A stretch of 64,000 nucleotides of DNA from Lysinibacillus sphaericus (GCF_002982115.1 NZ_CP019980.1:70001-134000), one strand, 5' to 3'; counted from the stretch's first letter, positions 30,677-41,116 are shown. The notes: generated by a model from the letters alone, not told the origin. Numbers and translations are program-made.

Positions 30677-32650
30677 ATGGGGACTTTTAGAAAACGACCA
30701 ATCCGCTATCCGCTTTTTGTTCTTTCCATTTTTGGCATTGTGACGTTCGCGCTTCTTTGTATTTGGAATATCGCGATTGGTATTGGCTATGGAGTAGGCT
30801 TTGCGTTATTAATGGCCTACACATGGAAAATTGAAAAAGCTACTTTTGAAGAGACCGAAAAGCATATAGAATCCATTTCCTTCCGTATGAAAAAGGTTGG
30901 GGAAGAGGCATTACTTGAAATGCCGATTGGGATATTGCTCGTCAATGAGGAATACGAAATTGAGTGGTCAAACCCATATATGCAAAATGTATTAAACAAT
31001 GAGGCATTAGTGGGTGAAGGAATTGTCAATATATCCGACGACATCTACGTACTGATGAAGACCGAGGAAACAAAAGAAGCAACGATTACGCTTCGTGATC
31101 GTAAATATCGTGTCTTTTACAAGGAAGAGGAGCGTCTACTATATTTCTTCGATATTACAGAGCAAATTGCAATTGAAAAACAATACTTTGCAGATCGTAC
31201 AGTTATTGCTATTTTATTTGTCGATAACTATGATGAAATTACACAAGCAATGGATGACCAGCCGCGTAGCTTAACTAATACGATGGTAACGTCTATTGTC
31301 AATGACTGGGCAGCGGAGCACGGAATATTTGTCAAACGAATTTCATCGGATCGTTTTTTAGCAGTTTTAAATGAATCGATTTTAACAGAACTAGAAAAGA
31401 AAAAATTTGCTATTTTAGATACAATTCGTGAAAAGACAGCACAAAAAAACCTTTCACTAACACTAAGTATTGGTGTTGGTGCTGGCTCTTCTTCACTAGT
31501 GGAACTTGGTGAATTAGCCCAATCGAGTTTGGATCTTGTTTTAGGTCGTGGTGGGGATCAGGTAGCCATCAAACAACCTACAGGAAAGCTAAAGTTCTAT
31601 GGAGGGAAAACCAACCCTGTTGAAAAACGTACACGTGTTAGGGCGCGGGTTATCTCACATGCCCTACGTGATTTAATACAAGACAGTGACCAAGTGTTTG
31701 TTATGGGACATAAAAATCCTGATATGGACTCTATTGGTGCATCTGTTGGAGTTCGCAAAATGGCTCAAATGAATGATGTAAAAGGCTATGTCGTCATTAA
31801 TTTTGATGAACTGAACGGTAGTGTCACACGTTTAATGAATGAAATTGAAAGTAAATCCGATTTCTACGAGCACTTCTTAACGCCAGAAGAAGTGGCTACA
31901 AAAATGACTGAAAAATCCTTACTTATTATTGTAGATACACATAAGCCGAATTTAGTCATTGATCCATACTTATTAAAGCTTGCGGAAAAGGTAGTCGTAA
32001 TCGACCATCATCGTCGTAGTGAAGACTTTATTGAAAATCCAACGCTTGTGTATATGGAGCCTTATGCTTCGTCTACAGCAGAGCTTGTTACTGAGTTATT
32101 AGAGTATCAGCCAAAGCGGGCAAAAATTAATATGCTAGAAGCGACGGCGCTATTAGCAGGGATTATTGTAGATACAAAGAGTTTTACACTTCGTACAGGT
32201 GCCCGCACGTTTGAGGCAGCTTCTTATTTACGAACAAATGGAGCCGATACAGTTTTAGTACAAAGACTTCTAAAAGAAGACATCAATACGTATATTGAAC
32301 GTTCGAAAATTGTGCAAACTGTGAAATTCGTGAAGCCTGGCATCGCACTAGCCGTAGGTGAAGATTCAAAAATTTACGATTCCGTATTAATCGCGCAAAC
32401 GGCAGATATTTTACTAACGATGAAAGATGTAAACGCATCTTTTGTCATTGCGCATCGTGCTGATGGTAAAATTGGTATTAGTGCAAGGTCATTAGGAGAA
32501 GTAAATGTACAGCTTATCATGGAAAGGCTCGGCGGTGGCGGGCATTTAACAAATGCTGCTTGCCAAATTGAAGCACTTTCCATTAGTGAAGTAAAAAAAT
32601 ATTTAGAAGAGGCCATATATGAGGTACTCGAAGGGAGTTCTGAATTATGA
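30677..32650 (+). CDS. gdpP: Cyclic-di-AMP phosphodiesterase GdpP
   Basis: Degrades c-di-AMP, which controls potassium and osmolyte uptake and cell-wall stress. In 657 aa: two membrane segments (about 10-55), a PAS-like haem-binding region, a degenerate GGDEF domain (about 175-305), then DHH/DHHA1 catalytic domains. The latter carry [26 protein letters not shown] and the GGGGH-type motif [11 protein letters not shown]. It overlaps rplI by 4 bp (ATGA). Confidence 0.96.
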   Translation: MGTFRKRPIRYPLFVLSIFGIVTFALLCIWNIAIGIGYGVGFALLMAYTWKIEKATFEETEKHIESISFRMKKVGEEALLEMPIGILLVNEEYEIEWSNPYMQNVLNNEALVGEGIVNISDDIYVLMKTEETKEATITLRDRKYRVFYKEEERLLYFFDITEQIAIEKQYFADRTVIAILFVDNYDEITQAMDDQPRSLTNTMVTSIVNDWAAEHGIFVKRISSDRFLAVLNESILTELEKKKFAILDTIREKTAQKNLSLTLSIGVGAGSSSLVELGELAQSSLDLVLGRGGDQVAIKQPTGKLKFYGGKTNPVEKRTRVRARVISHALRDLIQDSDQVFVMGHKNPDMDSIGASVGVRKMAQMNDVKGYVVINFDELNGSVTRLMNEIESKSDFYEHFLTPEEVATKMTEKSLLIIVDTHKPNLVIDPYLLKLAEKVVVIDHHRRSEDFIENPTLVYMEPYASSTAELVTELLEYQPKRAKINMLEATALLAGIIVDTKSFTLRTGARTFEAASYLRTNGADTVLVQRLLKEDINTYIERSKIVQTVKFVKPGIALAVGEDSKIYDSVLIAQTADILLTMKDVNASFVIAHRADGKIGISARSLGEVNVQLIMERLGGGGHLTNAACQIEALSISEVKKYLEEAIYEVLEGSSEL

Positions 32651-33093
32651 AAGTAGTATTTTTAAAAGATGTTAAAGGTAAAGGAAAAAAAGGGGAAGTA
32701 AAAAATGTAGCAGATGGCTATGCACAAAACTTCCTAATTAAAAACGGTTATGCTGCAGAAGCAAATGCACAAGCAATGAGCCAATTACAAGGTCAAAAGA
32801 AACTAGAAGAAAAAAACGCAGCAGCAGAATTAGCTGAAGCACAAGCTTTAAAAGAAAAGCTAGAAGCATTAACAGTGGAGTTAAAAGCAAAATCAGGAGA
32901 TGGTGGACGCTTATTCGGTTCAGTTTCGACAAAACAAATTGCAGAAGCACTGCAAAAAGTACATGGCATTAAAATTGATAAACGCAAAATGACTTTACCT
33001 GATGGCATCCGTGCACTAGGCTTTACAAATGTACCTGTAAAACTACATCACGAAGTATCAGCGACATTAAAAGTACAAGTAACGGAAGAATAA
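32647..33093 (+). CDS. rplI: 50S ribosomal protein L9
   Basis: 148-aa L9: N-terminal domain [30 protein letters not shown], a long charged connecting helix and the C-terminal domain with GRLFGSVST. It overlaps the gdpP stop by 4 bp and lies 13 bp upstream of dnaB. Confidence 0.98.
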   Translation: MKVVFLKDVKGKGKKGEVKNVADGYAQNFLIKNGYAAEANAQAMSQLQGQKKLEEKNAAAELAEAQALKEKLEALTVELKAKSGDGGRLFGSVSTKQIAEALQKVHGIKIDKRKMTLPDGIRALGFTNVPVKLHHEVSATLKVQVTEE

Positions 33094-33106
33094 GGGGCGA
33101 CTATCC

Positions 33107-34468
33107 ATGAACGAACCGATGATAGACCGCGTTCCACCGCATAACCGGGAAGCGGAGCAATCGGTTATCGGTGCAATTTTTCTAGAACCACAGGCACTAA
33201 TCACAGCATCGGAAATTCTGTTAGCTGATGATTTTTACCAAAACGCGCATAAGAAGATTTTTGAGACCATGTTGCGTTTAAGTGATCAAGGAAAAGCGAT
33301 AGATGTTGTAACAGTTACTGAGGAATTATCAGCAAAAAAAGAGATTGAGGATGTTGGCGGGCTATCGTATTTACTAGAGCTCGCCAATGCTGTCCCTACG
33401 GCAGCAAACGTTGCTCACTATGCCAAAATCGTTGAGGAAAAAGCGTTATTACGTCGTTTAATCCGTGTAGCTACAAAAATAGTTGAAGATGGCTACACAC
33501 GTGAGGACGAGGTAGAGGCATTACTCGGCGAAGCAGAGAAGAAAATGATGGAGGTCGCCAACCGCAAAAATGCTGGCGACTTTAAACATGTAAAAGATGT
33601 TTTAGTCGAGACATTCGATAATATCGAGCAGCTTCAATCACGTAAGGGCGATGTAACAGGTATTCCAACAGGTTTCCGTGATTTAGACCATATTACAGCA
33701 GGTTTCCAACGCAATGACTTGATTATTGTTGCGGCACGACCTTCTGTAGGGAAAACGGCTTTTGCGTTAAATGTTGCACAAAGTGTAGCTGTACAAGCAC
33801 GTGAAAATGTTGCCATCTTCTCATTAGAGATGGGTGCTGAGCAGCTTGTCATGCGTATGCTATGTGCCGAAGGAAATATTGATGCACAAGTTTTACGTAC
33901 AGGTGCTTTAACTACCGAAGATTGGGGTAAACTAACGATGGCAATGGGAAGTTTATCGAATTCAGGTATTTTTATTGATGACACGCCAGGTGTCCGTATC
34001 AATGAAATTCGAGCAAAGTGTAGACGTTTAGCACAAGAGCATGGACTTGGAATGATTCTAATCGATTACTTACAGCTTATTCAGGGTAGTGGGAAGCCTG
34101 GAGAGAACCGTCAACAAGAAGTATCAGAAATCTCACGTTCATTAAAAGGATTAGCGCGTGAGTTAAAGGTACCAGTAATTGCACTATCACAGCTTTCGCG
34201 TGGTGTGGAGCAACGTCAGGATAAGCGACCAATGATGAGTGACTTACGTGAATCAGGAAGTATTGAGCAGGATGCCGATATTGTTGCCTTCTTATATCGT
34301 GATGACTATTACGATAAAGAGTCCGAGAGTAAAAATATGATTGAAATTATTATTGCTAAACAGCGTAACGGTCCTACAGGAACAGTTACACTTGCTTTTA
34401 AAAAGGAATTCAATAAATTTATAAACGTGGATTGGTCACAAATGCCACCACCGCCACCACGTGATTAG
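33107..34468 (+). CDS. dnaB: Replicative DNA helicase DnaB
   Basis: Hexameric 5'-3' fork helicase (called DnaC in B. subtilis). The N-terminal collar domain starts near PPHNREAEQSVIGAIFLEP. The RecA-like motor has Walker A ARPSVGKTAFALN, MILIDYLQLI as Walker B, and SQLSRGVEQRQDKRPMMSDLRESG. 453 aa, full length. Last gene of the yybS operon. Confidence 0.97.
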   Translation: MNEPMIDRVPPHNREAEQSVIGAIFLEPQALITASEILLADDFYQNAHKKIFETMLRLSDQGKAIDVVTVTEELSAKKEIEDVGGLSYLLELANAVPTAANVAHYAKIVEEKALLRRLIRVATKIVEDGYTREDEVEALLGEAEKKMMEVANRKNAGDFKHVKDVLVETFDNIEQLQSRKGDVTGIPTGFRDLDHITAGFQRNDLIIVAARPSVGKTAFALNVAQSVAVQARENVAIFSLEMGAEQLVMRMLCAEGNIDAQVLRTGALTTEDWGKLTMAMGSLSNSGIFIDDTPGVRINEIRAKCRRLAQEHGLGMILIDYLQLIQGSGKPGENRQQEVSEISRSLKGLARELKVPVIALSQLSRGVEQRQDKRPMMSDLRESGSIEQDADIVAFLYRDDYYDKESESKNMIEIIIAKQRNGPTGTVTLAFKKEFNKFINVDWSQMPPPPPRD

Positions 34469-34514
34469 TAATATTTATCTATAAATGAGATAATATTCAT
34501 ACCATTCCGTCATT

Positions 34515-34561
34515 AAACACGAACGTTAAATCATAGTAATTGATTTTATGTTCGTGTTTTT
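34515..34561 (+). terminator. dnaB terminator overlapping possible PurBox pair
   Basis: AAACACGAAC and GTTCGTGTTT form a 10-bp stem with more pairing inside, followed by Ts, which fits a terminator for dnaB. The arms also contain inverted CGAAC motifs like PurR PurBoxes (34515-34527 and 34547-34559), about 100 bp upstream of purA. The 25-bp separation is slightly more than the usual 22-23. Both roles may coexist. Confidence 0.7.
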
Positions 34562-34657
34562 AACTATTTTTTTATTGACGAGTTGTTTCTAACATTGTTA
34601 CAATAATTTACGGCTTGATTAATGAGATACAATACGTATCTAACGGAGGTGCTGATT

Positions 34658-35947
34658 ATGACATCAGTTGTAGTTGTAGGAACACAGTGGGGAGACGAAG
34701 GTAAAGGTAAAATTACAGATTTCCTTTCACAAAAGGCAGATGCTATTGCCCGCTTTGCAGGTGGCGATAACGCTGGACATACCATTAAAATTAATGGTGA
34801 AACATATAAGTTACATTTAATCCCATCAGGTATTTTCTACAAAGAAAAAACATCTGTAATGGGAAATGGGATGGTTGTTAACCCAAAATCACTTGTAACA
34901 GAATTAAAAGGACTGCAGGAACGAGGCATCAATACAGAAAATCTTCGAATTTCAAATCGTGCCCATGTCATTTTACCATATCATATTAAACAAGATATCG
35001 CAGATGAAGAAAGCCGTGGCGATAACAAAATCGGTACAACTTGTAAAGGTATCGGACCTTGCTATCAAGATAAAGTAGCACGTATCGGTATCCGTATGGC
35101 TGATTTATTAGATAAAGAAGTATTTGAAGAAAAACTACGTCATAATTTAGCAATTAAAAATAAGTTGTTCGAGAAATTTTATGAAGTGGAAGGTGTAACA
35201 TTCGAAGAAATCTTCGAAGAATATTACGGTTATGGACAAGAAATCGCAAAATATGTTACAGATACTTCAAAAATTTTAAATGATGTATTAGATGAAGGTG
35301 GCAGAGTATTATTTGAAGGGGCACAAGGTATTTTACTTGATGTCGATCAAGGGACTTATCCATTTGTTACTTCTTCAAACCCTGTTGCTGGTGGTGTAGC
35401 GATTGGTGCAGGTATTGGCCCATCAAAAGTTTCAAGTGTTATTGGAGTATGTAAAGCCTATACATCACGTGTAGGAGATGGCCCATTCCCAACTGAATTA
35501 TTTGACGAAGTTGGTCAGCAAATTCGTGAAGTAGGTCGCGAATATGGTACAACGACTGGACGCCCTCGTCGTGTAGGCTGGTTTGATACAGTTGTCGTTC
35601 GCCATTCACGCCGTGTAAGTGGTATTACGCATTTAGCATTAAATTCAATTGATGTTTTATCAGGTTTAGACACTGTAAAAATCTGTACAGCTTATAAATA
35701 TAAAGATGAAACAATTACAGAGTACCCAGCAAATCTTCATATTATTGAACAATGTGAACCTATTTATGAGGAGCTTCCAGGCTGGTCAGAAGATGTTACA
35801 GGCTGCCGCACATTAGAAGAGTTACCAGAGAATGCACGACGCTATGTAGAACGTGTAAGTGAATTAACGGGCATTCAAATTGCTACCTTCTCTGTCGGTC
35901 CTGGTCGTGAACAAACAAATGTATTAGTAGACATTTGGGAAGCATAA
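34658..35947 (+). CDS. purA: Adenylosuccinate synthetase
   Basis: Joins IMP and aspartate using GTP, the first committed step to AMP. 429 aa from ATG 34658 ([18 protein letters not shown], the GTP-binding P-loop). Later motifs include [14 protein letters not shown] and [13 protein letters not shown]. An ATG at 34622 is in frame, but ACGGAGGTG lies just before 34658. Monocistronic; no clear terminator is seen before the repeat and IS element downstream. Confidence 0.97.
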   Translation: MTSVVVVGTQWGDEGKGKITDFLSQKADAIARFAGGDNAGHTIKINGETYKLHLIPSGIFYKEKTSVMGNGMVVNPKSLVTELKGLQERGINTENLRISNRAHVILPYHIKQDIADEESRGDNKIGTTCKGIGPCYQDKVARIGIRMADLLDKEVFEEKLRHNLAIKNKLFEKFYEVEGVTFEEIFEEYYGYGQEIAKYVTDTSKILNDVLDEGGRVLFEGAQGILLDVDQGTYPFVTSSNPVAGGVAIGAGIGPSKVSSVIGVCKAYTSRVGDGPFPTELFDEVGQQIREVGREYGTTTGRPRRVGWFDTVVVRHSRRVSGITHLALNSIDVLSGLDTVKICTAYKYKDETITEYPANLHIIEQCEPIYEELPGWSEDVTGCRTLEELPENARRYVERVSELTGIQIATFSVGPGREQTNVLVDIWEA

Positions 35948-36043
35948 TCAAGAGACGAGGATCAATTTTAAAAAGAGGGAAAACGGTATTCGTAAATCTC
36001 CACTGTTTAAAATGAATGGAACCTTATAGTTGTTGGTAGCGAA

Positions 36044-36142
36044 GGCGGGCGACTCCTGCGGGAACGCACAGCACGTAAGACGCAACAAGCCGCGCGACAG
36101 CGAGGGTTGCGGCTTACGGTGTGCCCGCGGAAAGCGTCCGCC
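36044..36142. repeat. GC-rich imperfect palindromic repeat
   Basis: A strikingly GC-rich stretch between purA and the IS. Its outer arms GGCGGGCG.CTCCTGCGGG and CCCGCGGA..CGTCCGCC pair, as do the inner arms CGTAAG.CGCAAC and GTTGCG.CTTACG. The whole forms a long interrupted stem-loop of about 99 bp. A shorter relative is at 61291-61356. It looks like a dispersed REP or miniature element rather than a gene. Confidence 0.7.
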
Positions 36143-36228
36143 GTAGCGGACAACAACGGACATAGTAAAAAGTGTTAGATTGATTTGAGGGACTGACCCC
36201 GATATATAAGACAGTAATCAAAAAAGCA

Positions 36229-37077
36229 TTACCCAACCAGTTGTCGGTATTGAACCGGCGACTGGTTGTTTAGTTTCGTTTGAATTCGGTTATTGTTATA
36301 ATAGTTTATATAGTCTTTGACAGTTTGTTCTACGATGGCCGTCGTAGTACTGTTCAAATTGTCTAAGTAGAATGTTTCAGACTTTAACACAGAATGAAAC
36401 GATTCGATTGGGGCATTATCAGCGGGCGTACCTTTACGGGACATGCTCATGGTAATGCCTTTTGCTTTTACGGCCTGTTGATAATCATACGATGTGTATA
36501 CCGCCCCTTGGTCACTGTGCAACGTACACCCTTCGGGCAAATGATGAAGTTGAGCTAATGTATCCAGCACAAAATCAGTATCTTGGCAGTCTCCAATCGA
36601 ATAGGCAATAATTTCACCATTATATAAATCTTGAATACTTGAAAGATACAACTGTTTTTGACCAAATGGCAAGTAAGTAATATCAGTTACGAGCTTCTGT
36701 AACGGTGCGGTGGCTTCAAAATCGCGATTTAATAAATTTGCTGCGATTGCATAAGGTTGTCCTGTTCGTTTCCGTTTTTTCACTTTCACGCGACATTGCC
36801 AACCATATTTTTGCATGATACGTTGAACCACTTTATGATTGACGCACATTTCTTGACGTAAGAGTGCTGTAATTTTTCTGTAGCCATAGCGAAATTTATT
36901 TGCTCGACAGAGTTCACCGATACGTCTCTCTATTGCTTGACGAGACCTTGCATCGGTTGATGCCTGTTTCCAACGATAGTAGGTAGATCGTGCAATCCCA
37001 AAGTGTTTACAAATGTCCTTTACAGACATCATGCTTCTTAGTGACGCAACTAACTGTACTGCTACTTCTCCAACCAC
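36229..37077 (-). CDS. IS3-family transposase OrfB
   Basis: 282-aa DDE integrase-type catalytic part. An N-terminal HTH_21-like region (VKDICKHFGIARSTYYRWKQ) precedes the rve core, with DITYLPF (first Asp), LHSDQGAVYTS (second Asp) and DNAPIESFHSVLK (Glu). All catalytic residues are present. It overlaps orfA by 16 bp in the -1 frame, so it is normally made as an OrfAB fusion. Confidence 0.93.
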   Translation of the reverse strand: MVGEVAVQLVASLRSMMSVKDICKHFGIARSTYYRWKQASTDARSRQAIERRIGELCRANKFRYGYRKITALLRQEMCVNHKVVQRIMQKYGWQCRVKVKKRKRTGQPYAIAANLLNRDFEATAPLQKLVTDITYLPFGQKQLYLSSIQDLYNGEIIAYSIGDCQDTDFVLDTLAQLHHLPEGCTLHSDQGAVYTSYDYQQAVKAKGITMSMSRKGTPADNAPIESFHSVLKSETFYLDNLNSTTTAIVEQTVKDYINYYNNNRIQTKLNNQSPVQYRQLVG

Positions 37078-37379
37078 TTCCTCTCCAACTCTGCGTACTT
37101 TTTTAGCACCTCAATTTGTTGCTTTAAATAACGGTTTTCCAATGCTAATTTCGTTTGTTCATTGTCCGGTTCAGGACCCTTATTAAAGATATATTGTTTG
37201 CCTACAGGTTGTTTCAAACGATTGACTTCACCATTTCTATACCAACGCACCCATGTTTCGACCTGTGTTTTATGGCGTATATTTAATTCCAATAGAATCT
37301 GTTTGACAGGTACACCCGCTAATCGCATCTTAATCGCTTTCATTTTTACTTCATAGGGATAACTCACTCTTGTTCCCAT
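37062..37379 (-). CDS. IS3-family transposase OrfA
   Basis: 105-aa DNA-binding part with a helix-turn-helix (about 10-55) and a leucine-zipper-like coiled coil near the C-terminus (LALENRYLKQQIEVLKKYAELERKWLEK). The codons CTA-AAA-AAG near its end (A6G at 37098-37104) form the slippery heptamer A-AAA-AAG, used by IS3 elements for -1 frameshifting into orfB. Confidence 0.92.
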   Translation of the reverse strand: MGTRVSYPYEVKMKAIKMRLAGVPVKQILLELNIRHKTQVETWVRWYRNGEVNRLKQPVGKQYIFNKGPEPDNEQTKLALENRYLKQQIEVLKKYAELERKWLEK

Positions 37380-37519
37380 AGAAAAAACACCTCCAAATTG
37401 AAATTTAAGTATCTATACCCGAATTTCAATCGAAGATGCTTTTTTTATTTGTCTATACCTATTGGGGTCAGTTCCTGAGTCAATCTAACACTTTTTCTCT
37501 TTTGTCCAAGCTGTGCTTT

Positions 37520-38416
37520 TTAGTGAATATCCTTCTTCTTGAAGCGGCCACCTTTAACTTCTGCAATATTCCCTATTGCAAGGAATGCATGGTCGTCTAT
37601 TTCCGCAACAATTGTTTTCAATTTTGATTCTTCCAAGCGTGTAATAACGGTAAAAATAACTTTTTTGTCGTTGCCTGTGTAGGCCCCCTCCCCGTGAAGA
37701 AAAGTAACCCCACGACCAAGTCGATCCATAATAGTTTGACCAATTTCTTCAATTTCATCACTGATAATATAAACAGATTTTGACTCTTCCATCCCTTGTA
37801 TAACAATATCAATCATTTTATAGGCTATATAATAGGCAATGATAGAGTACATAGCTTGCTCCCATGTGAAAACAAAACCTGCAATGGTAAAAATCAGTAC
37901 ATTGAAGAACATAATAATCTCTCCGACTGAGAATGGAGATTTTCTATTAAATAAAATGGCTAAAATTTCAGTTCCATCTAAAGAACCACCGTAACGTATA
38001 ACGATACCGACACCAATACCTAAAATCATGCCACCAAAAACTGTCGCAAGTAAAGTGTCTGTTGTAAATGGTTCAAGATTATGTAAGAAGATTGTGGTTA
38101 CGGAGAGCACTGTGATGCCAAGCCCTGTAGAAAGTGCAAATGTTTTACCAATCTGTTTATAGCCTAAAAAGATAAAAGGTAAGTTTAAAACGAAGATGAA
38201 AATACCTAGGGGTAAGCTTAATAAATGCGAGGTAATAATGGAAACACCAACGATTCCTCCGTCCATAATGTGGTTGGGTACTAAAAATAGCTCTAGTCCT
38301 AATGCCATAATGATAGCACCTATGGCAACCATAACAATTCGGGCGGTTATTTTCCGAATTGTATTCTTTTTTTGCTGTCTTGCTTTAGCTATCTTAGTGG
38401 TCTGTGAATCACTCAA
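37520..38416 (-). CDS. YitT family membrane protein
   Basis: 298 aa: five or six membrane segments (YitT/DUF161, about 30-200) followed by a cytoplasmic DUF2179 domain (about 215-298, SVYIISDEIEEIGQTIMDRLGRGVTFLHGEGAYTG). Function unproven. I chose TTG 38416 because GGAG lies 8 nt upstream; an earlier TTG at 38434 is in frame with no good site. The 317-bp gap to the next gene is AT-rich and shows no gene. Confidence 0.87.
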   Translation of the reverse strand: MSDSQTTKIAKARQQKKNTIRKITARIVMVAIGAIIMALGLELFLVPNHIMDGGIVGVSIITSHLLSLPLGIFIFVLNLPFIFLGYKQIGKTFALSTGLGITVLSVTTIFLHNLEPFTTDTLLATVFGGMILGIGVGIVIRYGGSLDGTEILAILFNRKSPFSVGEIIMFFNVLIFTIAGFVFTWEQAMYSIIAYYIAYKMIDIVIQGMEESKSVYIISDEIEEIGQTIMDRLGRGVTFLHGEGAYTGNDKKVIFTVITRLEESKLKTIVAEIDDHAFLAIGNIAEVKGGRFKKKDIH

Positions 38417-38733
38417 ATCAATCGCTCCAATCAACTAGTATACGTCTCTTACTCTATTTTATCGAAATATTGAAAAAGTAAAAAGAAATATGTTTAAATA
38501 CTCATTTAAAACAAAATAATAAGGATAATACTTCCTAATTTAAAAATAAAAGGAGTGAGAATAAGATTATCAAATATAAGATTTATGTAACAATTCGTAG
38601 AGAAATAATACATTTTCATTACAAAAGGGATAAAATATTCAAACGCCATTTTCTTTATGGTACATTATAGTGGTGCAAAATCTTTGTGGGTAATTAAACC
38701 TATGTTAGGCTAAAGTTGGAAGGGGCTTTATTG
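38417..38733. other. AT-rich divergent intergenic region
   Basis: Separates the minus-strand YitT gene from the plus-strand M23 peptidase gene and must hold both promoters. I could not assign either promoter with confidence. An isolated AAAGGAGTGAG near 38550 is not followed by an ORF. Confidence 0.4.
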
Positions 38734-40200
38734 ATGAGTTCGTCTTGTAATAAAAAAGAAGAAAGCAATCGATTCACCTACAATTTTTCTTCTTTTAAAA
38801 AAGTGTCAATTATTGCGGTACTAATGGCTAGTTTCACAATAAGCGCAGGCTTTACAAAAGAAAATAATCATAAAGAAACACTAAATAAAATATATCATGT
38901 ATATGTAGAAAATGAATATATGGGTGCTGTATCTGATGACAAAGCTGTTCAAGAAATAATTGCATCGAAAGAACAGCAAGCAAGTAATCAGTATAAAGAC
39001 TTATTAATCGATGCTAACTCGGTTGTGAAAATAATACCAGAGCAAGTGTTTAGTAATGAAACAAAGGATGCAGAAACTTTGGCAAAATTAGAGCAATCAT
39101 TAGTTGCACAATCACCTGCCTTTGCATTACTAGTAGATAATAAGCCAATCACCTTTTTAAAAGATGCGAAAGCCTATGAAGAAACAATTCGCTTATTAAA
39201 GCTACAATATGTTTCTCAACCAGCGTTAGATGATTTACTTGCTAACCAACAATCTATAAATGAATTACCAGCTTTACAGTCTGGTGAATCACGCCTGTTA
39301 AATATTGCGTTTAAACAAGGTGTTTCAGGTGTAACACAAAAAGTAAATCCTAATGCCATTGTATCGCCTGAAGAGGCAGTGAAATACTTAATGACAGGAT
39401 CCCTTGAGCAAAAAGAATATAAAATTCAATCAGGGGATGTATTAGGAGCAGTCGCTAAAAAACATAATTTAACAACTGCTGAATTAGTTGAATTAAATCC
39501 TGGTCTGACAGTAGATACCGTGTTACAAATAGGACAAGCACTAAATGTTACGGTTGCAAAACCATTTGTAACTATTGAAGTAAAACAAGAAAAGACCGTT
39601 ACAGATACAATTCCATTTAAAAAAATAATGAAAGAAGACCCTACAATGTACAAAGGGGAGTCCGTTATAAAACAACAAGGCGTTAACGGGAAAAAGGAAA
39701 CCTCTTACTTAATCACGACTGAAAATGGCACACGTACCTCTAAAGTAGCTTTAGAAGAAAAAGTGTTACAACAACCAGTGGATCATATTGAAGTAGTAGG
39801 GACAAAAGTAATCTCGTCTCGTGGAACGGGTGAGTTTGTTTGGCCAACAGTCGGAGGCTATGTATCTAGTGTTATGGGACAACGTTGGGGTGATATCCAT
39901 CGCGGAATCGACATTGCTCGTCCTAGTAACTACAATATACTAGCTTCAGATAATGGTGTAGTAGTAGCTGCTGGCGTTTCGGGTACCTATGGTAATCGCA
40001 TTGTTATCAATCATAAAAACGGCTATACAACGCTTTATGGACACTTATCTTCTATAAAGGTTAGCGTTGGGCAGGTTGTTGAAAAAGGTTCTGTTATTGG
40101 AATTATGGGCTCTACAGGAAATTCAACAGGTACACATTTACACTTTGAAGTTGAGAAAAATGGTGAGCTGGTCAATCCTTTATCATATGTAGGTCAGTAA
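38734..40200 (+). CDS. LysM-G5-M23 cell-wall metallopeptidase
   Basis: Envelope protein of 488 aa. An N-terminal membrane segment (about 28-46) is followed by a long extracellular stalk, a LysM peptidoglycan-binding motif (about 233-276, YKIQSGDVLGAVAKKHNLTTAELVELNPG), a G5 domain (about 280-360) and an M23 peptidase domain. The M23 zinc ligands are present: HRGIDIA and HLHFEV. It probably cleaves peptidoglycan cross-links. Position immediately before walRK, which controls wall hydrolases, suggests WalR regulation, but no clear WalR box was found. ATG 38734 follows GGAAGGGG. Confidence 0.9.
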   Translation: MSSSCNKKEESNRFTYNFSSFKKVSIIAVLMASFTISAGFTKENNHKETLNKIYHVYVENEYMGAVSDDKAVQEIIASKEQQASNQYKDLLIDANSVVKIIPEQVFSNETKDAETLAKLEQSLVAQSPAFALLVDNKPITFLKDAKAYEETIRLLKLQYVSQPALDDLLANQQSINELPALQSGESRLLNIAFKQGVSGVTQKVNPNAIVSPEEAVKYLMTGSLEQKEYKIQSGDVLGAVAKKHNLTTAELVELNPGLTVDTVLQIGQALNVTVAKPFVTIEVKQEKTVTDTIPFKKIMKEDPTMYKGESVIKQQGVNGKKETSYLITTENGTRTSKVALEEKVLQQPVDHIEVVGTKVISSRGTGEFVWPTVGGYVSSVMGQRWGDIHRGIDIARPSNYNILASDNGVVVAAGVSGTYGNRIVINHKNGYTTLYGHLSSIKVSVGQVVEKGSVIGIMGSTGNSTGTHLHFEVEKNGELVNPLSYVGQ

Positions 40201-40209
40201 TTGTAAAAG

Positions 40210-40236
40210 GCAGTCCAAATAGTGGGCTGCTTTTTT
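40210..40236 (+). terminator. M23 peptidase terminator
   Basis: GCAGTCC/GGGCTGC (one G-T pair) with a 7-nt loop followed by six Ts. Confidence 0.83.
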
Positions 40237-40402
40237 GTATAGTAAGCATAAAAAACTAAATTATTTCCCAAGAAATAATTGTCGAAATACGGAAACTGTT
40301 TGTGAATAATGCATGGAAGCAAAAAGCATGTTACAGTTAAGAGTAGTAACTTTACAAATACACATTGTTTAGAATAGATGAATAGCGAAAGGGAGAGAAT
40401 GT

Positions 40403-41116
40403 ATGAGTAAAACAATTTTAGTTGTTGACGATGAGAAACCAATCGCAGATATTTTACAGTTTAATTTAATTAAAGAAGGCTACAAAGTAATTTGTGCGTA
40501 TGATGGAGATGAGGCATTAGAAAAGGTTGAGGAAGAGCAGCCAGATTTAATGCTGTTAGATATAATGTTACCAAAAAGAGATGGTATGGAAGTTTGTAGA
40601 GAAATTCGAAAAAAATACGATTTCCCTATTATTATGTTAACCGCTAAAGGCTCAGAGATTGATAAAGTATTAGGGTTAGAAATGGGTGCGGATGATTACG
40701 TAACGAAGCCCTTTAGTACTCGTGAGTTAATCGCGCGTGTGAAAGCGAATATGCGTCGCCTTCAAGTAGTAGCTCCTGCAGCAGAGGAAGAAGAGGAAAC
40801 ATCCAATGAGATTGTAGTAGGCTCTCTTGTTATTCAACCTGACGCTTATCAGGTGATGAAGCGCGATGAAGCAATTGAATTAACACATCGTGAGTTTGAA
40901 TTGCTACATTATTTAGGAAAACATATTGGACAAGTGATGACGCGTGAGCATCTTTTACAAACTGTATGGGGTTACGATTATTTCGGAGACGTACGTACAG
41001 TCGATGTAACGATTCGTCGCCTTCGTGAAAAGATCGAAGATAATCCAAGTCATCCGGCATGGATTGTCACTAGACGTGGCGTAGGGTATTATTTACGAAA
41101 TCCTGAACAGGAGTAA
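40403..41116 (+). CDS. walR: Response regulator WalR (YycF)
   Basis: Essential OmpR-type regulator of cell-wall metabolism. The receiver domain has phospho-acceptor D53 (LMLLDIMLP) and the conserved Lys in DDYVTKPF. The winged-helix DNA-binding domain includes [26 protein letters not shown]. 237 aa. First gene of walRKHIJ; walK begins 5 bp after its stop. Confidence 0.98.
   Translation: MSKTILVVDDEKPIADILQFNLIKEGYKVICAYDGDEALEKVEEEQPDLMLLDIMLPKRDGMEVCREIRKKYDFPIIMLTAKGSEIDKVLGLEMGADDYVTKPFSTRELIARVKANMRRLQVVAPAAEEEEETSNEIVVGSLVIQPDAYQVMKRDEAIELTHREFELLHYLGKHIGQVMTREHLLQTVWGYDYFGDVRTVDVTIRRLREKIEDNPSHPAWIVTRRGVGYYLRNPEQE

Larger units (their letters stand above)
36167..37496 (-). mobile_element. 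IS3-family insertion sequence
   Basis: About 1.3 kb holding orfA and orfB, bounded by inverted ends. Inner ends share ACTGACCCC (left) and GGGGTCAGT (right). Outer ends share AAAAAGTGTTAGATTGA (36167-36183) and its complement (37480-37496). Intact ORFs, a slippery heptamer and complete ends suggest a recent, possibly active copy. No direct target duplication could be recognised. The outer 18 bp may be a pre-existing terminator hairpin rather than IS sequence, because the same arms occur at 56932-56970. Confidence 0.85.

Noticed and set aside
33634..34002. 122-aa minus-strand open frame
   Set aside because: Antisense shadow of the dnaB motor domain.
38417..38733. WalR box upstream of the M23 peptidase
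   Set aside because: TGTAAC at 38587 lacks a properly spaced second TGTWAH half-site.
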